Origin: Phallusia mammillata
Taxonomy: Eukaryota; Chordata; Ascidiacea; Phlebobranchia; Ascidiidae
Reading direction: 5' to 3'
DNA length: 64,000 nt
Assembly (NCBI GenBank): GCA_003260075.1
Contig: QLIY01000025.1
Span: 62,309 to 126,308 of the forward strand
Shown here: positions 11,901-22,462 of the stretch, piece after piece
How the letters are laid out: every line of letters starts with the position of its first letter
Position numbering within the stretch: position 1 is the stretch's first letter
Notes under the pieces: model-generated
The model's input: the letters and a program-made list of their open reading frames with translations, nothing else
Told to the model about the DNA's origin: nothing
Database searches by the model: none
Program-made: the position numbers and the translations under genes

Positions 11901-14900
11901 AACACATTGTTTGTCGATGTGGCTACAAACAAGGTATTCGTTCATCATTTTGTAACCCTAAAATTTAAGTAAATATGAAGCAAATAACAAATATTTCTTG
12001 TAAATGTCATTCCTAGATACTCAACTTTTACACTATCCTATCTTTTGGCAATCATTCTCATGCAAATATTTTAATACAGGCAAATTTGGTTAATCACATA
12101 TTCAGTTTGCAAAACAGTCTAGGTTCAGTGCAATTGGCTAAGTGTATTTCATGAAAGATTGGCAATGGAAGCACTCCCTACAACATGGCATACATACATT
12201 TCTTTCTCTGTTTTATAGTCACAAAGAGCTTTTGAGAAGTATGTTCTTAAAAAGGAGTTGAAAGATGTAAATCCAGAGAATAAGCGTTCGCACTTATAAT
12301 CTTATGCCACACTTTTTTAACCTGATTGTAATGAAAAATTTTTCTACAGAAATCAAGATTCTTGTTTGATTCTAATTTTTTTTAAATCTGTATGATTTTC
12401 TAAACACATAATAGTCTACAATTTGGAATTCAAGATTAACATGCTAATCAATAGACTATGCTATGAGCTTGATTCATCGTTTGTTACAATTCCTAATGAT
12501 CAACTTTGGTTGGATTCACTACATGCTACAACTTTGTATTTTTTAACAAAAGACAAGACACCACATATTGCAATTAACTGACCAAAACTTACATCCACAT
12601 AAGAAAGGTCTATGCTTTGCACTGGTTGGTTTGGTGTTCTTGACATCGGTACACTGGCATCTGATTTTTCAACAACATTACCTGATTAAACCGTAAAATA
12701 AAATAAAAAAAACACTTTGCCTTACATTCAGCAATGCTAGAAATCTCTGAGCATTTTCTGGAAAACTGAGGTTCATTTTCATCTAACTTCTGCACAAAAC
12801 AAATTTTTATTAAACGGGGGTATTTTAAACACTTACAAGAACGTTACCTTAAACTGGCGATACAATTTATTAAAATTGTTATTGGTCATCTCATAATAGT
12901 AAGGCAATAAATTTGCCACAGAAACTTTTGTGGAATTCAGATTTTGTGGCATTTTGGAAATAGAGCTCATCTTTATAGTTTCTAAAATAAAGAACAATTG
13001 TTAATGAACATTTGCAATAAATAGGTATAAAATGCCATGTTACCTTTTTGGTCACAAGTATCATTGGTAGGTTTGGACCTGCTACAAGTATATAATATCA
13101 TTATTTATTTTTAAAAAACAATAATTTGCAAAATGAATACTTTTTAAATGCATAGACAAAGATTCCCAAGAGCACAAAAAATAGACAAGCTCCCAATACT
13201 ATGACAGCAATCCATGCAGGGTCCAAAGCTACTTTCTGAGTTTCTAAAATCATAATTATTTTAAAGCACCTTTCTTTTTTTACCTTAACCGATGAAAATC
13301 AAAGAAAACACACTTTTTTCACAACTTTCTCCATAGTACCCTTCTGGGCATTTGCACTCATGCAAAGATCCAATTGCAGAGCACAAAGTTCCATTTGGAC
13401 AAGGACTGCTAGAACAGGGACCTAGTGAAATGTTGCATAAGTATAAACACACGAATTTATTTTTAATTACGAGGTTGTTACCAAGACTGCAGTTTGTTCC
13501 TGTAAATCCTAGAGGACATGAACAATTGTACGACAAGCCATCTTCACTTGCAATACAAGTTTTCCCAGTTTTACAAGGGTTTGAGACTGTACAACCATCT
13601 GTAATGCATTTAAAATGTTAGTTTTTTTAAACAAGTGAAATCAAACTGGGTTTGCTTTAAAATTAATGAGATTTAAGAAAACAACAATAACCTTTGATAC
13701 AAATGAAGTTTCTTGACTTGTTCATTTCCATATCACTCCATTTTCCCAACAGGTTTGTAAAATTGTTGTTCCCACAAATACTGTCAACTTTGTACATTTG
13801 AAGAGCAAACTGACTGCAATGCCCATTCGGGTTACTGCCAAACCAATTTCCATATGTTCCTGAGCAGTTGTTACTTAGACATATTTCAGTGCCATCATTC
13901 CAAAGCCATGAACCAGTTAAATTGTCGCCACCAATCCAATAAATCATTTGCCAAGTGGCATTTTGACATGGAATCATAGGTCCAATATTAGTTAATAACT
14001 GATTGACAGACTGTTGAATAGTTTCATTTTTAATCATCAGCAATGTTGAATTCCGTTCAGTGCAGTAATGTTGGGCATCCTGGTAGTTCAACATTTTTTC
14101 ATTGTAAAAGGAAAGCTCACTGCCCCCAAGGAATGATACTGTAAAGGCAATATGCATGTGCACTTTATAAACAGAGTTAACTGTTGTCTTTGGCATTTTA
14201 TAGCACATGAAAAAAAATTTGAGCTTGACAACAAATAAATTAAAACACAGTTACCAATATTGCAATTTGTTCCATATGTTCCGTTTTTACACAAGCACTT
14301 GTGCCCATCACTACCATTTGATTGACAAGTTCCATCAAACAAACATGGTTCACTAGAGCATGGGTCTAAATAGAGTTTATTTTGTTAAATTCGGTACACA
14401 ACATTATTAAGTTTTCAAGTCCTTAACCTGGTGTTATGTCTCCTCCAGAATAGTCAGGAACAATGCATGTGTAATTTCGAAAAGAGGGATTAAATATGCA
14501 TTCTTCGTCACTTGTGCAAGTGTGATTTGTGCTACATGCATCTATTAGCAAAACAAGTCAGTTCATCAGCAATGTAAAACATACCCATAAACTTCATATT
14601 TAGGTTATATTACTAAACGGATTGAAAAATGCATTTTAATGACCTGTAGTGCAGTTAATACCAAAATATCCATCAAGACATAAACAGTTGTAGGAAAATC
14701 CATCTGCATGCTCGTTACAAAGTCCACCGTTTTGACATGGGTTGAAAATTTTGCACACATCTGAGAAAAAATTGACTAATACTTTAAGGTAGCAAACCTA
14801 AATGCAATTAGCAGGACACTTGAAAAATATAGACCTATGGTCTAGCTTAGTGGTTCCCAACAAATTTCCCCCCTAATAATTCAAAAAAATTTCATCTCTC

Positions 14901-15860
14901 CCCAACAGACTTCATAGTAGAAGCTAAACCAGTGGTTCCCTAGGGAGGAATTTTATGAGTTCAGGGGAGGAATTTCATAAAAACTGTAAAAAAACGTACA
15001 TTGGAAATATTACAGAACATTTTTGTATACACATAATTATATCCATTATAATTTAGACCCGGTTCACATTTGGAACCGGTTGTAAAGGATTCTGAAATGG
15101 ACATCCCTAATTATAAGGTCTATTTCAAATTGCTATAATTTTTTATGTTATATTTGTTTTTCATCTTATGGGGAGGAATGAATACTTCGAAAATGGGCAA
15201 AGGGAGGAATGTAACAAAAAAGGTTGGGAACCACTGAGCTAAACCATACAAAGTTTATTTAGTATTGGGCGTTAATCAACTTCACAAATTATATTTCCAG
15301 AGCTGAAGTGTCTATTGACAAACTACATGTACAATTTACAGCGTATTCCTTCCAGAAGTTTTACAATTCCTCCCGGTTAGAAACCACTGGTCCAGCTGTG
15401 TTTACCCACTCACGTTTTAAACATATAAAATTCATTTTCTTATCCAATGCTTCATCCTGCCACGTTCCAAGTAGATGACTGTAATTCGTTTTACTGCTAC
15501 AAATGTCATTGACCATTAGTATGCTCAGTGCAGATTGGAAATCATTATTGGGATTTTGACCAAACCAATTTGAATACAAGTTGGTGCAGCTATTATTTGT
15601 ACAAATTTCAGTTGAATCATCCCATGACCATGAGCCATTGGTGTTTGTGCCACCACTCCAATATGCCATATTCCATTTTGTATTTTGGCAAGTAATGTTT
15701 GGCTGAGTTTTGTTCAGCAAATCATCAATCACTCTTTGAATCTTTTCATTTTTTATTAACAATAATGTAGAATTTAGTTCTTCACAGTATTGTTTGGCAG
15801 CAGAGTAATTGTACTTTGTATCATTGAAGAAATGCAATTCACTTCCACCAATAGATATTT
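8948..15860 (-). CDS. receptor protein with C-type lectin, EGF and two degenerate PTP domains
   Basis: Twenty-three exons with consistent splice phases, in order: 15860-15414, 14760-14644, 14541-14428, 14365-14255, 14138-13692, 13598-13482, 13421-13290, 13243-13141, 13081-13044, 12981-12848, 12789-12726, 12681-12593, 11957-11823, 11751-11623, 11484-11339, 11253-11118, 10793-10690, 10576-10440, 10369-10296, 10234-10154, 10035-9910, 9801-9659, 9167-9029. The product would be C-type lectin, three EGF-like modules, C-type lectin, two EGF-like modules, one membrane helix, then PTP-like D1 and D2. The signal-peptide exon is not placed; a candidate is 17506-17462 (MKVAFVLFCS start, GT at its end) but it could not be joined in frame. 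After 9029 the frame either continues through GTGGGT to a TAA at 8948 or splices to an exon not found. Such a receptor would bind an extracellular ligand and recruit partners through its PTP folds; this role is inferred. Confidence 0.8.
9029..10576 (-). other. PTP-like domain D2
   Basis: Exons 10576-10440 to 9167-9029. ENKSKNRIDAVLPYD corresponds to the KNR..VLPYD opening, FYYNASLF to INASF, DFWSLV to the DFW helix, DYWPRSAG to the YWP segment, and RTVKDLRDVRPGMV to the last helices. The WPD loop is HFINWNEHNVP (Glu in place of Asp, as in many membrane-distal D2 domains) and the P-loop is VQCSDGSNRCG, which keeps the C-x5-R spacing but not the HCSAG.GRTG consensus. The closing QY.F helix is not found. 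D2 domains of receptor PTPs are commonly inactive and act as docking or regulatory parts. Confidence 0.8.
10690..13243 (-). other. transmembrane helix and PTP-like domain D1
   Basis: Exon 13243-13141 encodes a helix AWIAVIVLGACLFFVLLGIF followed by basic residues. A short linker leads into D1, recognised by GYKMMNEYLV where receptor PTPs have GY....AYIATQGP, by WDTIWNSNCKVVVLLSDE, by KFWPVHGEF for the YWP segment, and by RQYIFLHKLLVEF for the closing EQYIF helix. Catalytic features are degraded: the KNRY loop is not recognisable, NASYIDGY has become DLSYVDGY, the WPD loop reads HFNWWQGPECP (Asp lost), and the P-loop reads VICSDGCGRSG, keeping Cys and Arg but losing the preceding His and the Ala. 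The domain is probably not an efficient phosphatase. Confidence 0.82.
13290..15860 (-). other. ectodomain modules: lectin, EGF x3, lectin, EGF x2
   Basis: Each module is one exon of a length divisible by three, starting and ending in phase 1. C-type lectin 1 is 15860-15414 and lectin 2 is 14138-13692. The two are exactly 447 bases each and clearly homologous: GGSEL start, YC pair, STLL.IKNE, YW.GG, WFG.NPN and FIC near the end. Neither has the EPN or QPD calcium/sugar triplet, so a sugar ligand is not assured. EGF-like exons are 14760-14644 (six Cys, NPCQNGGLC type), 14541-14428 (fewer Cys, atypical), 14365-14255, 13598-13482 and 13421-13290. Many N-x-S/T sites suggest heavy glycosylation. 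The equal phase lets modules be added or skipped without frame loss. Confidence 0.85.
14839..15245. mobile_element. short inverted-repeat element in receptor intron (GTGGTTCCCAAC family)
   Basis: A segment of about 407 bp between the first lectin exon and the next EGF exon begins GGTCTAGCTTAGTGGTTCCC and ends with the complement of GGTTTAGCTCAGTGGTTCCC, so it has imperfect 24-base inverted ends. No coding capacity. The interior repeats GGAGGAAT several times. A related element lies at 25779-26123. The ends resemble hAT-type non-autonomous elements, but no clear 8-base target duplication was found. Confidence 0.6.
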
Positions 15861-18475
15861 CTGCAAAAGAAAATGTCATTTTCCAAACAAGATACACAAC
15901 ACAACTTTCACTGTACAAACAGTCTTACAATTTTGCACATTTAAGCCACAAATTCTGATCATGTTACCGCTACAAGCATAAAACAACAAAAATACTAAAA
16001 TTACTTTGCTTGTATGTGACTACAATGTTCCTTTTCAATTGGTTGGTCATCCAATTTAATTATATGTAGGCTAACGTAGGCGTACTGGTATACCAGTCTA
16101 CTATTTCGCAACACACTTTCGTCTTTAAAGAAAAAAGTAACTTGTTCTCAGAGGACATGAAAAACTATACAACTGTCCTCATTTTAAAATTCCCTGTGTT
16201 TAAGTTTGGGCATTTCAAAAACAGTAAAACTTTATTTTTGCTGCAACATTATGATAGGCCTATTTATTTCTAAGATTTGTCCTTATTTTCAAAGGTTATG
16301 TCTTAGAAAAGTTCATTGTCCTTATTTCTAAAAAATGTCCTTATTTTTGACTGTAGTCCTTATTTTGTCTTATTTTCCACAATTACTATAGTCAAATCCC
16401 TGCTACAAGCAGAAGTGAACCTAGACCCGGCCCATTGTAAGATGCACTTAGTTTTTTGTACGAACAACGAGTTGCAGGAACAGATTGTTTGTGGCCAAAA
16501 TATTGCAAATATTGTGTCATGGATCATATAAATGCAAAGATTTGTTCAAAAACGTTTGTTTCGTTTCGCATAACAATTTCATTTTTTGGTTGTCCTTGTT
16601 TTTGGTTTCAAGTCGATGGCAACCCTGCCTATAATACACTACACAAAGTATAACTATAAACCATGTTCCACACAACCTTTACACGCTTGAACCGAAAGCT
16701 TTGAATTTTTGCTTGCAGAAACTTTAGCGCGTTTTGTTCTCTCACATAGAAAACAAATGTATATAGAGGCAAAATACTCTTCACGACTTTTTGTAATTCA
16801 TCAGCTGCCCAGCGGGTTATGGATAGCTACTGAACATAATAATTGTGACAGTTTTACTTTAAACCGTTTACAATATTACTTTGGTATATGTACAAAATTA
16901 TTTCATCACACCATACCCACCTACAAAATTAGCAGAAGTGCACAACCAAAAGGATAGAGATGTTGCCAACCATATTAACGTTAAGAAACAAAGCCTTGTC
17001 ATTTTTGGAAACAATCTCGTCCTGCAAGTTACCTGGGCTATTTATTACTGCCGTCGATGCATAAACGCAAACATAAAGTTAAACACGCAATGATTAACCA
17101 ACCAGTCAACAAATCCGATCAATTGTGCAATGTTACAACAAATCCGTGTCACATTGTCTATGCATTATAAACATAGTCTATGGCATTATAAACAAACCCA
17201 CGTCTTAATTGAAGACGTATTGACCTCCAAAATTAAAATCCGAGTCTGGTTGCTTGACGACTCGATCCATCGAGTCAAGCCGATGAGCCTAATTGGCAAA
17301 GAAACGAATCAGTTATCTTTAAACAACCGTACGTGGCATTGACACAAAACCAACAACAGTCCCAACAAACTGCAAACACAGGTAAAATTCACTGTGTTTA
17401 ACGTTTTCGACAAATTCGCTCCTTTTGTCCCGAGAAAATCTCTATGACGGCTTTGTTTTACGGTTTGCAAATAAATTGAGCAAAACAACACAAAAGCGAC
17501 TTTCATATCAGCAATATAACTCTTGCGTGACATAATTGTGAAACGACATTGCCGCAAAAATCGATAGACAAAAACGTACCTGTACTCCTGTGGTCGCATA
17601 TTGACTACGTTAAATTTAGTGTTTGTTTACCCATTTCTCACAGTGGCACAAAAGCAATTAAACAGTGAAAATCAAGGCACTTTTTGGTCTCAAAACGGCT
17701 TGTAGGTTACATTTACGATTTTGACAAGGCAGTGCCGATAAAACGCATTGCTCGTTTTCCACACAACGTGACTGGGCTATAGACAGAACCTCGACCATCA
17801 GCCCCCACCCCTAAGCTTATCCATATATGTAAGAAAAAACAACATATCCCGAAACGTGTAAAAAACATATCCCTTTCGCCAGAGGTCTCGTAAACCGCCT
17901 CTTAATTGAACAACCGTAGCTAGGTGACCCCTGTACCGTATTAAGACTTTCTTGCATGGGCAGTATTTGTATTAAATAGGCAGTATTTTGTATTAAATAA
18001 TTTGTATGTATAAATATATAGGCTTAAATTATATACAGTAACTTGCGTTGGCTAAAACGGGGCTCTTGCCCTTCGTACCTGCGCCCATGCCATCTTATAT
18101 ATTTGGAGGATAGATGACACAGCATGACTGCAAAATTTGTGTAGTATCAATTTATTGCAAATGCCTAAAGGTACATGAATTGTATGAAGTATTAAGAACC
18201 GCTTAAATCACCCAGTCGCTTAGGTATAAATGCATAATCACTGGTCTGAAACTGGTGTGTCTCCACATTTGTGATTTTTGCAGAGAACATTGATAAATTA
18301 CAAAAAATATAAATCTAGCAAAACAGTGTAGAGAATTCTGAGCAAACATTTGAAGAATAGCACTGCACAAAATGGGGCAAGAAATAGGTGAAAAATTTTA
18401 AGGTGAAAAGGGGAAAAACATTTTGTAGAGATTAATTTGTGAGAAATGACAAAAGTTGCATATGCAAGAAATGTT
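15861..18475. other. upstream region of the receptor gene
   Basis: No complete gene is seen. It must hold the unresolved 5' exon or exons of the minus-strand receptor. The best signal-peptide candidate is the minus-strand 17506-17462, 15 codons from ATG followed by GT. A stretch at 16270-16380 repeats GTCCTTATTT several times. A near-palindrome lies at about 17250-17280. The 3' UTR of the first fucosidase gene should occupy the right end. Confidence 0.35.
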
Positions 18476-21091
18476 TCAAACAAAACCTATCAAACGAAAG
18501 ACATAAACCCATTTTGCTTTGGTCAAGGCTGGATTTAGAACTGGCAATGTAATTTTAACACCACCAGGACTTATGGATTGCCATGTAAGCAGGGATGCAC
18601 CTCCGACTAAATCAACAGAGGCAGAAGAAGTTGAAATTGGGGAACCCAACTCAAGAATGTTGGAATCAGGCCATGAAAAACTGAAAGCATATACATGTTT
18701 TCCGTTCATGGTGTACCTGCAAACCAAAATGTATTTTAGGTTTGCACAAAGCTGGTTTTTATGCAGTTAGGTAAGTTAAATAAGTACCATAAAAGCCCCT
18801 CAAAAAAACAGCAGACATGTGGGGAATTACTTCAACCAAACCTGGTTGTATCCAATGGGTTAAGCCAGTGTTTCTTAACCCTTTTTTCTGTATTATTTTT
18901 CTGTTTTTCTGTATAAGACTTCATTTTTTAGCAAAATTGTATCGCTTTTTAAGTTCAAATAAAAATACATCAGTTTTAGTTATAGCTATAAGATATATAA
19001 GACATTTTTTTCCTAAAAAAACAAATGTCTCCAGGAAAAGAAAAACTTACCAAACATCCTTATTTGTTTGATCATTCTGATGTTTCCAGGGCTTACTGCT
19101 GTAAACTGCTTCCCCATTTACATTAAGCCATTCACCCATTTGTCGAAGTCGCTCTTCAAATATTGGTGTGATTGTTCCTTCTTTTGTTGGACCAACATTC
19201 ATTAGCATGTTGCCATTGCAGCTGATGGTTGTCACAAGTTGCTGATCAGAGAAAAAACGAAAGTTAACAGCCACTTTTAGTGTAAGTGTAACCACAGAAT
19301 AAGAGTGCAAACAAATTTGGTTGATACCAAGCTTTTCTAAAAATTAACCAGAATGTTTTCTACAGGCCAAAATTTGGAAATAAGTTTGTAATAAAACATA
19401 ATCCATAATTAAGCAGATTACAATAAACTGGAAACAGTAATGGCTGCAACATCAATTTAAAACCATATGTTTGAGTATATTTAGTTGGGACATGGTCAGG
19501 CTAAATTTGTCTACAATATAAGTTTTATCAGACAAACCTTCCTTACTGAAAATACAGGGGCAGGAGTAATGTAGTTTTGAACAACAAAAAATATATAAAA
19601 CCTGGCTTTTATAAAATATTAATAATTAACTCACACATATTTATATGAGCATCAAGTAAGAAAAACAAATGCTTAACCAACAAAACCCTTAACCAGTCAT
19701 CACATCTGTATCACTCATGTGACAGCTTGTTATAAATATGGTTACTATTTTACAAATAAAATAATTCCTTTTTTTACCTGCAGCAGTTCATTGATTGACA
19801 TAAAGTCATTGAAGTTTGCATTCCTTCTATATCCCCAGGAATGTTTATCAATAGTTAAAGCATTTTCCCACTTTCTTGTTTGCAGAGTATGGGGATTGTA
19901 TCTGTCATCACATGTCAAAAACCCTCCATGCTTGCATAAAACATCCCGACCCCATCTATCATTGGTGACAACAATATCCTGGAGAGACAAAAATTATTTA
20001 ACAAAACTCGATGTTCAACGAAGAAGAGCAGCCAAATTTTTTCTTTACCTTCACAGGAGATTCATTGTAAAGCCAAGCAACAAATTCTGCACTGTTCCAA
20101 TAGCTTGAGTTAGTTCCCTGATCACCATCTGACCAAACAATGTCAGGTTTGTATCTACTGACTATGTCATACAGTTCAGGCATCGACTTCATTCTGTGTG
20201 CAAGTTTGTTGTGTGTGTTTTTTTGCGAAATATCGTTATTTGTAAAAAAAACTCTGCAAATATGTTTAGCAGCTGGATAACTTACCTTGGAAATTCGTTA
20301 GTTGTAAAGTTATTTTGTTTGTCATTGAGGTAAAGCGGGTTTAGAAAGTCATGTAGATTATGGTAAAGTCCAAAGCGGAGAGACGTCCTGTTTTTTATTG
20401 CATTTGCTAAGTCTCCAACAATATCACGTTTTGGCCCAACATCCATTGAGTTCCAGTTGACAGAAGTTGCAGAAGGCCAGTTTGTGTAACCCTCACCATG
20501 TTTGCTTGTGAAGACAACATATTTGGCTCCAGATGCCTAGCAACATAACATAGCAAACCATTTTAACGCTAGTTGTCTTCATTTTGTATTGAAACTTAAA
20601 AAGTACCTCAAACATGTCAGCCCATTTGTTAGGATCAAAAAACTCAGCTGTAAACTGGGGAGCAAAGTCAGGGTATGTGAAACCTGGAGGGTAATTCTTT
20701 TCCATGAAATCTATAGCATGTGGATTTGCCAATGCCTTCCAGTAGTACCAGAATAGTTCAGCCAAAAATCCATCTCCAAAACTTGGTACTGAAAAAACTC
20801 CCCAGTGAATAAAAATACCAAGTTTTGCTTCATCGTACCTTTCAAAAATTAATGGAAATTTTCATATTTTTTGAATACTAATGGAAGCAGAATATTACAC
20901 TTAAATGACTACACACTTTTTGTTTACAGCTGAACAAAACTAATGTGGCATGTATGCCAATATTTTGAGCATTAATAATCTTACCATGAAGGCAGGGGTC
21001 GTGTGTCCAGTGATTCCCAGTTCGGTTTGTATTCTCCATATCCCCTTGTTGCACAAACAGCCAAAATTACCAAAACAGCAATCAACCTCAT
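18476..21091 (-). CDS. alpha-L-fucosidase (GH29), copy 1
   Basis: Seven exons: 21091-20985, 20838-20607, 20536-20286, 20193-20049, 19978-19778, 19241-19051, 18716-18476; 1368 coding bases, 455 residues, the usual length of lysosomal GH29 enzymes. The enzyme removes alpha-L-fucose from glycoproteins and glycolipids in the lysosome or after secretion. A signal peptide starts [14 protein letters not shown]. The GH29 core includes [37 protein letters not shown], the nucleophile Asp in DIVWSDGD near residue 219, VVTNDRWG, and [15 protein letters not shown]. The C-terminal beta domain ends [11 protein letters not shown]. The second exon-3 His of the other copies (KHHEGY) is Gly here (KHGEGY). Exon 1 faces the PPT1-type gene across 1.37 kb. 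It is the left member of a three-gene tandem array. Confidence 0.95.
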
Positions 21092-22462
21092 TTTACCAAC
21101 TTTAGTTTTAGTTCAAACACTATTATCTCTCCAGCTCCTTTGGACAAACAGAAAAAAATGTGCATGTCAACATTTCAAGCCGTACAGTGACGTTTGACTT
21201 CGGTTTCCTGGCTTGCTAAGCCTAATATTATCTAATGTTCTGTCGCATTTATAACAAGCTGCGCCCAACCTTGTGAATACAATTATGACAGCTTTTGCGT
21301 GGCGAGGAAACAAAACAGTTTCCGTACGTTCCGATTCAGACGGACCAACAAAACAAGTTAGGTTGAGTTAAAGTAGTTTTATGCTTGATAAGGAAAGTTA
21401 TGCACATATATTTTATACTTAGACATCGCCATTGTAACATTTGTTATGTTTTTTTTCTAAGTTTCTTGAAATTCGATTTGAGGTTTTGTCTAGTATTTGT
21501 CTGTGTTAAGAAAGTAAACTACGATTAAAAAACAAAATTGTTTTTCTGATTGCATAATAGGGGGTTTCCCTATTAGGTTGCTTTTTTCTTTTGTTTTCAC
21601 GTGATGTTATTCATACACGGTTCACTGACTTTCGGTCTTGCTTTGTTTTTGTGCTAGCTAAAAGAAAAAGGGTGACAGATATAATATATTATCACATTGT
21701 TTTTTCTGTGACAGTTACTTTGACAGTTTGATCTTGGTACAATTGAAAAATAGTTTCAAGTAGAAGCACTGCTGCAAAACTTACAATAGTATGTTTTTTT
21801 TCTGCTCTGCATATGTTTATAACAAAGTTTAAATTACATATACAAAGAAATAAGTAGTGTTTTAGAATTGTAAGAGCAAAAAAATAAACGACTTGTTGGT
21901 CAGGTTTATCTGTAAAAATTATTTGCAAAATTCAACGAAGTTTGTTCAAAGGATAATTTTAACATGACTTGGCAGAACTATGACATATTCCATGAAAAAT
22001 GATGTCATGTATTCTATGTGTGCTTTGGAAGATAAGATCAGTTATAAGAATCTAGTCAAGCTAAACTATTGCGAAGATATGTTTTAGCGTAAAACTTATC
22101 TAGGCTGTGTTTTTGCAAAAGTTATGCTGGACCAGTCCCCCCCCCCAAAATGATGTCATGTATTCTATGTGTGCTTTGGAAGATAAGATCAGTTTTAAGA
22201 ATCTAGTCAAGCTAAACTATTGCGAAGATATGTTTTAGTGTAAAACTTATCTAGGCTGTGTTTTTGCAAAAGTTATGCTGGACCAGGTCTTTAAAAACGA
22301 TGCTTATCTAATCTTGAGTTGAGTTGAGATCTTTAAAGGCAACCATAGAATATTCAAAACAAAAAAGTTAAAAAAAACATCTGCCCTAAACTATGACATT
22401 GACACCATTTTTTGCTTATTTTTAGGTGACCCAAAAATTTAGAAGTAGCATATTCTGTTTTC
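21092..22462. promoter_or_regulatory. shared upstream region of fucosidase 1 and PPT1-type gene
   Basis: The two genes diverge from this 1.37-kb interval. It holds TCACGTGA at 21597-21604, an E-box matching the core of the TFEB/CLEAR element of lysosomal genes. Between 21996 and 22286 a block of about 140 bp occurs twice around a ten-C run (22137-22146), which looks like an assembly duplication, so the true interval is probably about 150 bp shorter. No other gene is visible. Confidence 0.45.

Noticed and set aside
17245..17285. Near-palindrome GCTTGACGACTCGAT / ATCGAGTCAAGC
   Set aside because: Short and imperfect; it may be a chance hairpin or an element remnant, with no second copy seen.
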